Counted from the stretch's first letter, positions 20,850 to 28,483 are shown. The stretch: 64,000 nucleotides of DNA from Brevundimonas sp. SL130 (GCF_026625805.1 NZ_CP113064.1:2954657-3018656), one strand, 5' to 3'. Notes: generated from the sequence alone by a model not told the origin. A program made the numbers and translations.

Positions 20850-21368
20850 TCAAACCCGACAAATCCTCCCCCCCTTGGGGGAGGTGGCGCGGCGCTTCTT
20901 CAGCGCCGTGACGGAGGGGGCCAGGGCGTCCACCTCCCAGGGGAACCGGAACACGGCGACCAGCCTTCGCCGCCACCACGTCCCCATCCAGCTCTCAACC
21001 ACCGCCCGTCCCCAATAGGCGTGGATCATCCTCGGCTCCGGCTCTCCGCTGTCGCTCAGGATGGCGCAGTGTTTCGCCGCCGCGCCCGTCGACATGCGGA
21101 ACACCAGCACGTCGCCCGCTTGCATGTCCGCGACCGGCACAGGCTTCAGCCACCGTCCCGCCGCCTCCAGCAGGGTCTCGCGTCCGCCGGTCTCGGCCCA
21201 GTCCGCCGAATAGGCCGGCGGCGCCTCAGGCTCCGCGCCGACCACCTCTCGCCACACCCCGCGCACCAGTCCCAGACAATCCGCCCCCACGCCCTTCACG
21301 CTGGCCTGATGCCTGTACGGCGTGCCCAGCCAGGAACGCGCCGAGGCGACGATCATCCGCCCCCTCAC
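20850..21368 (-). CDS. GTA NlpC/P60 peptidase (gp14) with repeat-derived tail
   Basis: Cell-wall peptidase of the GTA tail, 172 residues as read. The catalytic region has TPYRHQASVKGVGADCLGLV with the active-site Cys in ADCLGLV, and the His in AAKHCAIL. It is equivalent to gp14 in RcGTA and would help penetrate the recipient envelope. The last 20 or so residues (PSVTALKKRRATSPKGGR onward) are encoded by the palindromic repeat at 20864-20923, so the native C-terminus has been replaced or extended. The start overlaps the end of gp13 by 4 bases (ATGA). Confidence 0.92.
   Translation of the reverse strand: MRGRMIVASARSWLGTPYRHQASVKGVGADCLGLVRGVWREVVGAEPEAPPAYSADWAETGGRETLLEAAGRWLKPVPVADMQAGDVLVFRMSTGAAAKHCAILSDSGEPEPRMIHAYWGRAVVESWMGTWWRRRLVAVFRFPWEVDALAPSVTALKKRRATSPKGGRICRV
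20864..20923. repeat. CTCCCC/GGGGAG repeat copy at end of the GTA peptidase gene
   Basis: CCTCCCCCCCTTGGGGGAGGTGGCG-type palindrome followed by GGCGCTTCTTCAGCGCC and GTGACGGAGGGGG. It is the inverted equivalent of the right half of the gap-pgk copy (5068-5210). It lies inside the reading frame of the NlpC/P60 gene and ends about 25 bases before the gp15 start. Confidence 0.8.
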
Positions 21369-22012
21369 CGCCGGCTTCCGCCATCGTTCCGCGCGCTCCC
21401 CGCCGGGTAGGCCATCAGGAAATCATCGCCCGGCACGTCCGCGAACCCTCGAAAATTCACGCCATTGCCGAACGTACCGACGCAGGTTTCCCACCGCTTG
21501 TCGCAGCCCCGTCCCGTCGTATCCGCGACCCGGCAGCGCTCATCCCCCAGCCGCGCATCGCACATCCGCCCATAGGTCCGCCCGACCACCCGCTCCAGCG
21601 TCGCCAGAGGCCCTTCCAGATCGGCCAGGAACCGCCCCTCTTCGCGACGTATCCGCGCCAGGGTCCCGGCCCACAGCCGCACCTTCAGGCCCGGCTCCGA
21701 CCAGTCCACCCGCCATAGCTCCACCGCCGCCCCGTCAAACCGCCCCGCCGCCACATCCGCCTCGGTGATCGCCGCATCGTCCAGCACCCCCGAAGCAGAC
21801 GCCGCGCCCGCCGCCAAACCCACCGCGCTCTCGGCCGCCCCGGCGGTCCAGCCGCTCCCCGCCCGGCAGACCACCCCGTCCACCACCAGGTCGCGGTCAT
21901 GATCCGTGAACCCGGTCACGCACCCGTCGGCCCGCTCCAGCCGCCAGACATGGCACAGCGGCGCCGCCCCGCTCTCGATGCGGGCGGCCATTTCCTCCGG
22001 TACGTCTCTCAT
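21365..22012 (-). CDS. GTA tail protein gp13 (DUF2163 / BR0599 family)
   Basis: A 215-residue homologue of GTA gp13, a distal tail hub component. The sequence starts MRDVPEEMAARIESGAAPLC and contains CHVWRLERADG, GFTDHDRDLVVDGV, AAITEADVAAGRFDGAAVEL, VGRTYGRMCDARLGDERC and a C-terminal NGVNFRGFADVPGDDF, all typical of this family, with clustered cysteines. The ATG at 22012 is chosen; the longer open frame upstream is the gp12 gene read out of frame. It starts 2 bases after the gp12 stop. Confidence 0.93.
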   Translation of the reverse strand: MRDVPEEMAARIESGAAPLCHVWRLERADGCVTGFTDHDRDLVVDGVVCRAGSGWTAGAAESAVGLAAGAASASGVLDDAAITEADVAAGRFDGAAVELWRVDWSEPGLKVRLWAGTLARIRREEGRFLADLEGPLATLERVVGRTYGRMCDARLGDERCRVADTTGRGCDKRWETCVGTFGNGVNFRGFADVPGDDFLMAYPAGSARNDGGSRR

Positions 22013-22014
22013 GA

Positions 22015-22626
22015 TCAGACCCGAACCTCGATCAACGGAACCGCCGCCATCCGCCCCGCGTCGAAACTCTCCAGCGTCGTCTCGATCCGGTCCGTGTCGA
22101 ACCGCACGGGCGTGTCGAACAGGAAGCCCGCCGTCACCCCCACCCCCGCCCCCGGCGCGATCATCAGGGTCACTTCCCCAGTCGTCGCGTCCACCGCAAA
22201 GCTCGAAGTCTCGACGCCGCCGACCGCGACCCGAACCGATCCCTGGACCGGCTTCGTGATCGGCCGTTCCACGTCGCCGTAGGCCTTGCTCAGCTGGAAC
22301 GCCGTCCGCTCCCCGTCCCCGACGCCCAGCCCCTGGTCCGTCGCCGAGACCGTCTCGCTGGGCGCGCACGACTTGAAGTCCGCAAAATCCTTGAACCGGA
22401 AGCCGTACAGCCGCCCCCGCCGCGCCTCAAAGAAGGCGATCAGCTCGGCCATATCGTCCAGCGACCTCAGATTCGCCCCGATCAGAAACCGTCGCCGCCC
22501 CAGGGCCCACGGTGTCGATCGTCGCTCAAACCCGGACGCCAGGGTGGCGATCTCCGTCCGCCGCTCCACCCCGCCCGTCGAACCGAAGGCCAGCCGTACG
22601 GGCAGGCGCGCCTCGTGGAAGTCCAT
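22015..22626 (-). CDS. GTA distal tail protein gp12 (DUF2460)
   Basis: A 203-residue DUF2460/TIGR02217 protein, the GTA distal tail component next to gp13. Family features include FHEARLPVRLAFGSTGGVER, RRFLIGANLRSLDDM, LIAFFEARRGRLYGFRFKDF and the terminal DTDRIETTLESFDAG with IPLIEVRV-like ending. In RcGTA gp11 lies directly upstream of gp12. Here a DUF805 gene on the opposite strand and a GTGAGC repeat have been inserted between them. Confidence 0.94.
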   Translation of the reverse strand: MDFHEARLPVRLAFGSTGGVERRTEIATLASGFERRSTPWALGRRRFLIGANLRSLDDMAELIAFFEARRGRLYGFRFKDFADFKSCAPSETVSATDQGLGVGDGERTAFQLSKAYGDVERPITKPVQGSVRVAVGGVETSSFAVDATTGEVTLMIAPGAGVGVTAGFLFDTPVRFDTDRIETTLESFDAGRMAAVPLIEVRV

Positions 22627-22723
22627 CCTAACCTGTCCTCTGTTTTACTTGTTCGCAATGCGCCGGTCGTCCATGCTCGCCCCATCGCGGTCGCAACGGC
22701 CGTATCGAGACGGGAGCGAAGAC

Positions 22724-23428
22724 TTGCGCGGCGAAATCCTCAGCTATGACACCACGGCCGGAACCGGTTTAATCAGCGGCGACGACGGCGTGCGCTACAG
22801 CTTCGTCTCATCGGGACTTCAGTCGCCGGCCGTTCCCGCCGCCGGCGTGCGCGTCGATTTCGTGCCCGAAGGCGAAGAGGCGACCCAGATCCTGATCCTA
22901 GCCGGCGCCCCCTCGACGGTCGGCGTCGCCGGCGGCCTGGCGGCTTCGAGCGACAATCCCGTCGCCGGACTCGACTGGCAAAAGCTTCTGTTCGCATTCG
23001 AGGGTCGAACGCGCCGCAGCCATTTCTGGATCGGCTGGCTGATCCTGCTGGGCGTCGGCGTCGTCGCCGGCTGGCTGCCGATTATAGGCAGCCTGATCTC
23101 CCTCGCCCTGATCTGGCCCAACCTCGCGATCTCGGTGAAACGTCTGCACGACATGGGCAAGACGGGCTGGTTGATCGCCATTCCCTGGGCCTCGTCGGTC
23201 GTCTTCTTCATCGTTGGCTTCGTCATGGTGGTCATGGCCGCCGTCGCCAACGGCATGACCGACTACGACTTTGACGAGGACCCCGCCGCCATGCTGGCTC
23301 TGATCGGCCCCGGCATTATCGCCTTCCTTCTCTCCGCCGTCGTTCCCCTGATCTTCCTGCTGTGGATCGGCCTGGTCGACAGCCAAAAGGGCGACAACCG
23401 CTACGGCCCCAACTCCAAGGGCGAATGA
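22724..23428 (+). CDS. DUF805 membrane protein with N-terminal cold-shock-like domain
   Basis: About 234 residues on the strand opposite to the GTA genes. The first 60 residues (RGEILSYDTTAGTGLISGDD, then VRYSFVSSGLQ and GVRVDFVPEGEEAT) resemble a cold-shock/OB-fold domain. Residues about 85-230 are a DUF805 membrane domain: FAFEGRTRRSHFWIGWL, ISLALIWPNLAISVKRLHDM, GKTGWL, and WIGLVDSQKGDNRYGP, with four hydrophobic segments. I chose TTG 22724 because it has GGGAGCG upstream and begins exactly at the domain; ATG 22658 is the alternative. It interrupts the gp12-gp11 junction of the GTA cluster, so it is likely a later insertion. Function unknown. Confidence 0.82.
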   Translation: MRGEILSYDTTAGTGLISGDDGVRYSFVSSGLQSPAVPAAGVRVDFVPEGEEATQILILAGAPSTVGVAGGLAASSDNPVAGLDWQKLLFAFEGRTRRSHFWIGWLILLGVGVVAGWLPIIGSLISLALIWPNLAISVKRLHDMGKTGWLIAIPWASSVVFFIVGFVMVVMAAVANGMTDYDFDEDPAAMLALIGPGIIAFLLSAVVPLIFLLWIGLVDSQKGDNRYGPNSKGE

Positions 23429-23440
23429 TCCGAACGGGGG

Positions 23441-23581
23441 GTGAGCGAGAAGTCGGGTGAGCAAGGCGTGAAGAGTGAGCAAGGGGTGAGCTAAGGCCGA
23501 CCACCATCTCACCTCCATCTCCCCTTCAGCTCACCTCTCGCTCACTCCCTTCTCACTTTTCACTCGCCACTCGCCACTCAA
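23441..23581. repeat. GTGAGC-type hairpin element, copy 1
   Basis: Left part has GTGAGC units spaced irregularly (GGTGAGCGAGAAG, GGTGAGCAAGG, AGTGAGCAAGG, GGTGAGC). The right part has the inverse units (AGCTCACC, GCTCACTCCC, TCTCAC) and ends with CACTCGCCACTCGCCACTC. It could form a long imperfect hairpin. It fills the space between the inserted DUF805 gene and the gp11 gene. Three further copies are in this window. Confidence 0.8.
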
Positions 23582-23586
23582 AAACC

Positions 23587-24117
23587 CTACATCCGCCGCG
23601 CCCCCAGACTGACAGCCCGCGCCAGCATCTGGGCGATCTGGGCCTCGGAGCGCAGCAGGGCCGGCGCCCCGCCGTCCACCGCCACATTGACCGTCACCCC
23701 GCCGCTCGCCGACGGCCCGATCTCGCCGCCGGTCGCCGGCCGAAACACCTCCGGCCCGCGCTCCCCGACCAGATAGGCGGCGCCGCCCATCACCGGTCCG
23801 CCGTCGGCCCGCGCCCCGCCAAAGCTCGACATCGCCGCCTGGATCGCCGCGCTCAGTCCGTTGCCCGATCCGCCCGATCCCGCCGCCGCATTGACCGCGT
23901 TCAGCACCGCCTTCGCCAGCTCGCCCAGCGACACCTCCCCGTCCGCCGCCGCCCGCGCCAGCGACCGGGTCAAACTGTCGCCCGCTCGCCCGAACGCCGC
24001 TTCAATGGCGTTGGCCGCATCCTCCGCCGGACCTTTCAGCGCCTCCAGCGCCGCCCCCGCCTCGGCCGCCTTCAGCGGCAGATCATCGACCGCCTTCCGC
24101 CCGAACTCATCCGCCAT
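23587..24117 (-). CDS. GTA tape measure-like protein (gp11)
   Basis: A 176-residue short tape measure protein as found in RcGTA-type clusters. It is helical and Ala/Gly-rich, with LKAAEAGAALEALKGPAEDA, LSAAIQAAMSSFGGARADGG and the usual C-terminal YLVGERGPEVFRPATGGEI, a signature of many tape measure C-termini. Its short length matches the short GTA tail. The start ATG at 24117 overlaps the end of the preceding small gene by 11 bases. Confidence 0.9.
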   Translation of the reverse strand: MADEFGRKAVDDLPLKAAEAGAALEALKGPAEDAANAIEAAFGRAGDSLTRSLARAAADGEVSLGELAKAVLNAVNAAAGSGGSGNGLSAAIQAAMSSFGGARADGGPVMGGAAYLVGERGPEVFRPATGGEIGPSASGGVTVNVAVDGGAPALLRSEAQIAQMLARAVSLGARRM

Positions 24118-24295
24118 CCGGCCAGTCCTCCATCAGTTTCGCCAAGCCCGCCCGCCCCATCCGCGGCGACGCGCGAGGCGCCTCGGTCAGCATCCGCCAT
24201 TCCTTCAGCGACAGCCGCCAGAAGGCCTCCGGGGCGATCCCCATCCGCATCGCCGCCCGCAACATCTCGCCCCACGACGTCCGCCCGGCGCTCAC
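24107..24295 (-). CDS. GTA small tail assembly protein (TIGR02216, gp10.1)
   Basis: A 62-residue protein: GRTSWGEMLRAAMRMGIAPE, FWRLSLKEWRMLTEAP and a C-terminal LMEDWPDGG. The W-S/T-L-x-E-W pattern is that of the small phage protein between GTA gp10 and the tape measure gene (rcc01693-like). It is thought to act as a tail assembly chaperone extension. Starts with ATGA overlap to gp10. Confidence 0.88.
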   Translation of the reverse strand: MSAGRTSWGEMLRAAMRMGIAPEAFWRLSLKEWRMLTEAPRASPRMGRAGLAKLMEDWPDGG

Positions 24296-24627
24296 CGCGC
24301 CGCCGCCTCAAACGCCGCCGCCACCGCCACCGCCGCCTCGCGCGGATCGACCCCGGCCACATCCACCGCCTCCCCGCCTCCGCGCAGCACCGCCCCCAGC
24401 ACCACCATCAGATCTCGCGCCGACAAGGCCTTCATCCGCTCCGCCGCCGCCGCCAGCCCCTCGACCCCCAAGCCGGTTTCGATCTCCGCCAGGGCTCCCA
24501 AGGTCAGACACACCCTTCGCCGCACCCCGCCCAGCACCACTCCCGCTTCCCCGCGCGGGCCAATCTCCCCTCCTTGGGGGGAGAGGGCCGCCCTTCGGCC
24601 CGAGGGGGGCCAGTCCCCGCCGCTCAT
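24292..24627 (-). CDS. GTA gp10 (tail tube/assembly protein) with repeat-derived N-terminus
   Basis: About 111 residues. The core from residue 27 on is a clear GTA_gp10 domain: EAGVVLGGVRRRVCLTLGAL, AEIETGLGVEGLAAAAERM, and a C-terminal region ending AAVAVAAAFEAAAR. The ATG at 24627 overlaps the gp9 stop (ATGA). Residues 4-24 or so (GDWPPSGRRAALSPQGGE) come from a CTCCCC/GGGGAG repeat at 24563-24617 that lies in frame inside the gene. The family normally starts directly with the VVLGG-like strand, so this is an insertion tolerated in frame. Confidence 0.87.
   Translation of the reverse strand: MSGGDWPPSGRRAALSPQGGEIGPRGEAGVVLGGVRRRVCLTLGALAEIETGLGVEGLAAAAERMKALSARDLMVVLGAVLRGGGEAVDVAGVDPREAAVAVAAAFEAAAR
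24563..24617. repeat. CTCCCC/GGGGAG repeat copy inside gp10
   Basis: CAATCTCCCCTCCTTGGGGG and GGGCCGCCCTTCGGCCC palindromes followed by GAGGGGGGCCAGTCCCC. It is a short member of the dispersed palindrome family and keeps the gp10 frame open, adding about 18 codons near the N-terminus. Confidence 0.75.
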
Positions 24628-25034
24628 GTCGCCGAAAACCCGATCTCGCCCGCGCTGGCCAGGCTCAGCGCAAAGGTCGCCTCCCCCTCGTGCTCGCCGG
24701 CGTACTCCAGCGCCGCCACCAGAAAGGCCCCCTCCAGCACGCCGAAGTCCGGCACCACCAGCCGCCACCGTTTCGCCGCCTGGTCGAAGAAGGCCTCCCG
24801 CACCAAGGCGTCCGACGCCGCGTCGCGGAAGATCCCCTGCCCCGACACCGCCGCCGACTTGACCCCGGCCCCCGCCAGCAACTCGCGCCACCGCCCGGCG
24901 CTGTCGCCGTCGGTCGCATCCACCGTCCGCGCGTTGAGCGAAATCGTCCGCGCCCTCAGCCCCGCCACCGTCGTGAACACGCCCGGCGCGCCCTCGATCT
25001 TCAGCAGCATGTCCTTGCCCGCCTGTGCGGTCAT
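24624..25034 (-). CDS. GTA major tail protein (gp9)
   Basis: A 136-residue tail tube protein of the TP901-1/TIGR02126 type found in GTAs. The sequence begins MTAQAGKDMLLKIEGAPGVF and has VAGLRARTISLNARTVDATD, RWRELLAGAGVKSAAVSGQG, VREAFFDQA and EYAGEHEGEATFALSLASAG, all conserved in the family. The start is followed upstream by a GTGAGC repeat separating it from gp8, which is unusual in a cluster where most genes overlap. Confidence 0.93.
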   Translation of the reverse strand: MTAQAGKDMLLKIEGAPGVFTTVAGLRARTISLNARTVDATDGDSAGRWRELLAGAGVKSAAVSGQGIFRDAASDALVREAFFDQAAKRWRLVVPDFGVLEGAFLVAALEYAGEHEGEATFALSLASAGEIGFSAT

Positions 25035-25060
25035 CTTCGTCCTCGCTTTGCTTGTTGATT

Positions 25061-25201
25061 GGCGAGCGGCGAGTGGCGCGTGTTTCAGTGAGCAGAGAAA
25101 TGACGAGTGAGCGAGAGGTGAGCATGCAACTTCAGCTCACTTCTTCGCTCACGCCTTCGCTCACTACTTACTGGCCACTCCACACTTCTGCGCTCACTCC
25201 A
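25061..25201. repeat. GTGAGC-type hairpin element, copy 2
   Basis: Begins with GGCGAGCGGCGAGTGGCG, followed by AGTGAGCAGAG, GAGTGAGCGAGAGGTGAGC, then the inverse AGCTCACTTCTTCGCTCACG, TTCGCTCACTAC and GCGCTCACTCC. It fills the gp8-gp9 space of the GTA operon; the gp8 stop codon (GAGTGAGC) lies within its edge. Structure and units match copies at 23441, 26191 and 58318. Confidence 0.8.
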
Positions 25202-25598
25202 CCTCTTCCGTCACCGCCCTCAGCCGCACGACCGCAAAGGTCCGCCGCCCGTCCGACGCCCTGAACACCTCCGAAACCCCGGCGCTCAGCGACACCGTCC
25301 GCACCCCGTCGGCCTCCAGCCGCGCGTCGTGCAGACAGGCCCGCACCGCCGCCGCCATGGCCTTGGCCTCTTCCGATCCCGCGAACCGCGACACCCCCGT
25401 CAGGGTCAGGTCGTGTTCGACCCCGCATCCGTCCGCCGCCACAGGCCGGCTCTCGCATCGGCCGATCGCCAGATAGGGACAGACCGCCGCCTCCGGCGCC
25501 TGATCCCATATCCGCCCCTCCAGCAGGGCGCCCAGCGTCGCATCGGCTTTCAACGCCGCCAGGATCGCCCCTTGCAGGGCCCGTTCGTGATCTCTCAT
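25194..25598 (-). CDS. GTA tail terminator-like protein (gp8, DUF3168)
   Basis: A 134-residue DUF3168 protein: MRDHERALQGAILAALKADA, LLEGRIWDQAP, PYLAIGRCESRPVAADGCGV, HDLTLTGVSRFAGSEEAKAM and FRASDGRRTFAVVRLRAVTE. It probably caps the tail tube at the head-tail junction. Start ATG at 25598 overlaps the gp7 stop (ATGA). The stop codon is formed within the adjacent GTGAGC repeat, so the last residue or two may not be ancestral. Confidence 0.91.
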   Translation of the reverse strand: MRDHERALQGAILAALKADATLGALLEGRIWDQAPEAAVCPYLAIGRCESRPVAADGCGVEHDLTLTGVSRFAGSEEAKAMAAAVRACLHDARLEADGVRTVSLSAGVSEVFRASDGRRTFAVVRLRAVTEEVE

Positions 25599-25903
25599 CG
25601 CCCCCGCTCCAGATCCAGCAGGGCACGGCCCGGCCGCGGCGTATCGACCGCGACGATGGTCCAGTCCGCCCCGCCGAAGCGCAGCACCCGGCCCGGCGTC
25701 AGGCGCGGATCGGCCCGCGCCTCGGCCGTCGCCGTCTCGATGATGCGCCGCTCGTCGCCGTCGCCCCGTTCGACACGCCGACGCACCCCGCATTTCAGCC
25801 AGGCCGAGCCCACGGCTTCAAAACTGATGCTGCGCCCGCCATACGGCGTCTGGGTCTCCACCGGCTGGAACAAGCCGGCTAGCACCCTCAGCCCGCCGCT
25901 CAC
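25595..25903 (-). CDS. GTA head-tail adaptor (gp7)
   Basis: A 102-residue phage head closure protein of the SPP1 gp16/TIGR01563 type. Visible are LAGLFQPVETQTPYGGRSIS, GSAWLKCGVRRRVERGDGDE, and the C-terminal PGRVLRFGGADWTIVAVDTP. It would connect the portal-bound adaptor to the tail. It overlaps both neighbours by ATGA-type junctions, in line with a translationally coupled operon. Confidence 0.9.
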   Translation of the reverse strand: MSGGLRVLAGLFQPVETQTPYGGRSISFEAVGSAWLKCGVRRRVERGDGDERRIIETATAEARADPRLTPGRVLRFGGADWTIVAVDTPRPGRALLDLERGR

Positions 25904-26166
25904 AGCCGCACCACGCGATAGGGCGCGACCCAGGTCTCGACCGCCGTCGCCGCCCCGACCGCCTCGCCCCGCTCATAGGCCCGCAGCACCAGCATCAGGA
26001 TCGCCAGCCTCAACCCCGCCGGCGAGGTGGAGGTCAGGTTCAACCCCACATCCCCCTCCACCCGCGCCTGGGCCGCCTCGATCAGGGTCTGGATCAGCCC
26101 GTCCTCGGCCTCATGCTCGACCCGCAGAAACAGCTTCGCCTCCGCCACCGTCACCGGCTGCGCCAT
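25900..26166 (-). CDS. GTA head-tail connector (gp6)
   Basis: An 88-residue connector, short compared with about 180 residues for many gp6 proteins. The N-terminus MAQPVTVAEAKLFLRVEHEA and the segment EDGLIQTLIEAAQARVEGDV are the conserved alpha-helical part of gp6/HK97 gp6-type connectors; it ends AVETWVAPYRVVRL. The ATG at 26166 is chosen; an upstream in-frame ATG at 26277 would translate the GTGAGC repeat. The compact length may be a lineage feature or a loss of the middle part. Confidence 0.85.
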   Translation of the reverse strand: MAQPVTVAEAKLFLRVEHEAEDGLIQTLIEAAQARVEGDVGLNLTSTSPAGLRLAILMLVLRAYERGEAVGAATAVETWVAPYRVVRL

Positions 26167-26190
26167 GTAAAACCTCGCTTGTCTTGAAAG

Positions 26191-26301
26191 AGGCGAGTGG
26201 CGAGTGAAAAGTGAGCAAAAGGTGAGCAAGCCGTGAGCCGCTCTTGTCTTTACGCTCACTTCTCGCTCACTACTCACCTACTATGGACTCGCCACTCGAC
26301 G
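26191..26301. repeat. GTGAGC-type hairpin element, copy 3
   Basis: Left arm GGCGAGTGGCGAGTGAAAAG, then GTGAGCAAAAGGTGAGCAAG and CCGTGAGC. Right arm ACGCTCACTTCTCGCTCACT, ACTCACC, and the terminal GACTCGCCACTCGAC. The outer GAGTGGCGAGT/ACTCGCCACTC pair looks like terminal inverted repeats. It sits directly after the major capsid gene, before gp6. Confidence 0.82.
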
Positions 26302-26302
26302 A

Positions 26303-27541
26303 CTAACCCGCGCTGAACCGCATCACCTTCACCGCGTCGAAGTTCTGCACCCCGCCCCCGACCCGCTTGGTCGTGTAGAACAGCACATAGGGCTTGGCCG
26401 AATAGGGGTCGCGCAACACCCGCACCCCCGCCCGGTCCACGATCAAATACCCGCGCTGGAAGTCCCCGAAGGCGATGGACAGGCTGTTGGCCGCCACATC
26501 CGGCATGGTCTCGATCTCAGTGACCGGATAGCCCAACAGCGACGCCGTCTCGCCCAGCCGCGTCGCCGGCTGCCAGATATAGTTGCCGTCCGCGTCCTTA
26601 AACTTGCGCACGGCCGAGACCGTCTTTCGGTTCATCACGAACCGCCCGTTCGGCCGGTACTGGGCCTTGGGCGCATAGACCAGGTCGATCAACCGGTCCG
26701 CCGGACTGGTCGGCGCGAACCCGCCCGCCGCACCCGACGCCACATAACCGATCTGACCCCAGGCCTGACCCGCGTCCGCCACGGTCGGATAGGTCAGGAA
26801 GCCCTTGGGCTTGTTCACCCCGTCGCCGTTGACGAAGGCCTGGGTCTCCTGCGCCGCAAAGGCGTCCTCGACCTCGGCCGCCAGCCATTCGTCCAGATCG
26901 ACCATGGCGTCGTCCAGCAGGGCCTGGGTCGCCGCCGGATTGGCGTACAGATCCGCCGACGGAAACTCCAGCAGGGCCAGGGTCGCCGGGTCCGTTTCGG
27001 GCCGCGCGGCGGCCTCCGCCACCCAGCCGCAGGACACGCCCCCCGTCGACACCGGCTTTCTGAACACCCCCGCCGCCACCGTCCTGACCGTGGCGATCTC
27101 GCGCATCGGCGACGCCGCCATCAGCCGTCGCTCGATGGCCCGCTCGGTCTCATACGGCACCACATAGCCGCCCGAGGTCGCCCCGCCCGACAGCCCCGCC
27201 TTGACCTCCAGCGCGCCAGACTGGCCCGTCTTCAAATACCCATCCCACGCCGCCTTCGCCTCCGGTGCAGACGCCGGTTCGACCCGCTCCCCGCCGATCA
27301 TACCGCCGATAGCCGGACGCCTGTTCTGGCTCATCACCCGATCCAGCCGCGCCTGCGCCGACGCCACCGCCTGGTCGATCCGCGCCACCTTCTCCTCCAG
27401 CAGCACATCCGCCGCCGCCTTCCTCTCGATCTCGCCCAGCCGGGCGTCATTCGCCCCCTTGAACGCCTCGAACGCCGCCATCATCTCGCGCACGACAGCG
27501 GGCGCTTCCGGCGAGCCGGAAGCCTGTTGGGTCTCTTTCAT
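26303..27541 (-). CDS. GTA major capsid protein, HK97 family (gp5)
   Basis: A 412-residue HK97-type capsid protein. It begins with a helical, charged delta-like region (to about residue 110: EMMAAFEAFKGANDARLGEI, LEEKVARIDQAVASAQARLD) that would be cleaved by the gp4 protease. The shell domain then follows: SGGATSGGYVVPYETERAIE, EFPSADLYANPAATQALLDD, VNGDGVNKPKGFLTYP, RFVMNRKTVSAVRKFKDADG, YPVTEIETMPD and IAFGDFQRGYLIVDRAGVRV. It appears complete. In the normal GTA order the protease lies directly upstream. Here about 1.9 kb of foreign genes separate them. Confidence 0.95.
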   Translation of the reverse strand: MKETQQASGSPEAPAVVREMMAAFEAFKGANDARLGEIERKAAADVLLEEKVARIDQAVASAQARLDRVMSQNRRPAIGGMIGGERVEPASAPEAKAAWDGYLKTGQSGALEVKAGLSGGATSGGYVVPYETERAIERRLMAASPMREIATVRTVAAGVFRKPVSTGGVSCGWVAEAAARPETDPATLALLEFPSADLYANPAATQALLDDAMVDLDEWLAAEVEDAFAAQETQAFVNGDGVNKPKGFLTYPTVADAGQAWGQIGYVASGAAGGFAPTSPADRLIDLVYAPKAQYRPNGRFVMNRKTVSAVRKFKDADGNYIWQPATRLGETASLLGYPVTEIETMPDVAANSLSIAFGDFQRGYLIVDRAGVRVLRDPYSAKPYVLFYTTKRVGGGVQNFDAVKVMRFSAG

Positions 27542-27754
27542 GATATCTCCGGTATTAGAAACCGCTAGTTGCGGTTAGGGACGAGGCATGAACCGCCTCA
27601 AAGAAATTTTCCTATCGGGCACTTCTCGCGACCGTCGAGAATGTGGCCATAGGCGCGCCATGACCTAGGATCATTCAATAAACTCGCGACCGCACTTGCA
27701 ATGGCAAAGCTCGCGCCTAGGTTATGGTTAACAAAAACCTAAGGAGGCTACGCG

Positions 27755-28279
27755 ATGGGATTACGCTACGAAAATCTCGATGCTGAAACGCGGACATTAA
27801 TGTCTGAAGAGATCGACATGGATCGCCAAGAACAGTCCATGTACGTCAGCAACCACCTCAATGATCGAGGTGCGGAGCTCTGGCCGGAATTAACCAGCGA
27901 AGCCGCGAAGACCGGTACCGACGACAGCTTGGCGCGCGCACTCACTGACCAGAACCTTCTAAAGGACCGAGTCGAGCGGCGAACACCAAGTGGGGGAACC
28001 ACCATGGCAAAGGTGCCTTATACGGCCCCCAGCACCCTCGCTGAAGCTCAGTTCAATATGTACTATATGCGCGCCTTGGCTCGTCGAGCGATAAGCACAG
28101 GCAGCCCCCTCGTCGTCTATAGAGGCAAAGAAGTCACCTACGCGCGACCAGAGAGCGAGAAACTTCTCGGCACCCACTTCGATCCTCAAGTTCTACTGGA
28201 TGAGCTACGGCGTACGAAGGGTGTCGATCCAGCGATACCCATGCCCCTGCCGAATTCAGGACTTTGCGTCCGTTTATAG
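27755..28279 (+). CDS. Conserved hypothetical protein in the capsid-protease insertion
   Basis: A 174-residue protein beginning MGLRYENLDAETRTLMSEEI and ending PMPLPNSGLCVRL. It is mixed charged, without membrane segments or a signal. I recall proteins with the same N- and C-terminal signatures in diverse Proteobacteria, always as hypothetical proteins, so it is a real family of unknown function. An AAGGAGG ribosome binding site precedes the ATG. Codon use and base composition are visibly less GC-rich than in the GTA genes (for example GAAAATCTC, TTAACC stretches), which suggests recent acquisition. It converges with the small gene at 28274-28483, overlapping by 6 bases. Confidence 0.78.
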   Translation: MGLRYENLDAETRTLMSEEIDMDRQEQSMYVSNHLNDRGAELWPELTSEAAKTGTDDSLARALTDQNLLKDRVERRTPSGGTTMAKVPYTAPSTLAEAQFNMYYMRALARRAISTGSPLVVYRGKEVTYARPESEKLLGTHFDPQVLLDELRRTKGVDPAIPMPLPNSGLCVRL

Positions 28280-28483
28280 ACGTTCCAGTCGACCCACCTC
28301 GTTACAGGTGTATCGGAAAGAAAAATCCTCTGCTTCCATCACAAAAAGCTCTGCATCTTCATTGATGCCGAGATCGTGCTTATTCGCGATTGAAGTTAAA
28401 TCACGAAGAAAATCAGCTTGAGAACATGGAGAACCATCATCGGCCTCAATATCGTTCTGTTTTGAAGCATTACAGATCGTCAT
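28274..28483 (-). CDS. Small hypothetical protein downstream of protease remnant
   Basis: A 69-residue acidic protein (MTICNASKQNDIEADDGSPC ... FSFRYTCNEVGRLERL) with three cysteines and no membrane segment. It starts with GAAGGAG just upstream. Its ATG overlaps the stop codon of the protease 3' fragment at 28480-28625 (ATGA), so in its source cluster it was probably translationally coupled to a protease gene. I do not recognise a family. Lower-GC than the surrounding GTA genes. Confidence 0.6.
   Translation of the reverse strand: MTICNASKQNDIEADDGSPCSQADFLRDLTSIANKHDLGINEDAELFVMEAEDFSFRYTCNEVGRLERL

Noticed and set aside
23441..26301. GTGAGC repeats considered as a CRISPR array
   Set aside because: Units are 6-12 bases, irregularly spaced, and inverted in the second half of each element; there are no uniform spacers and no cas genes.
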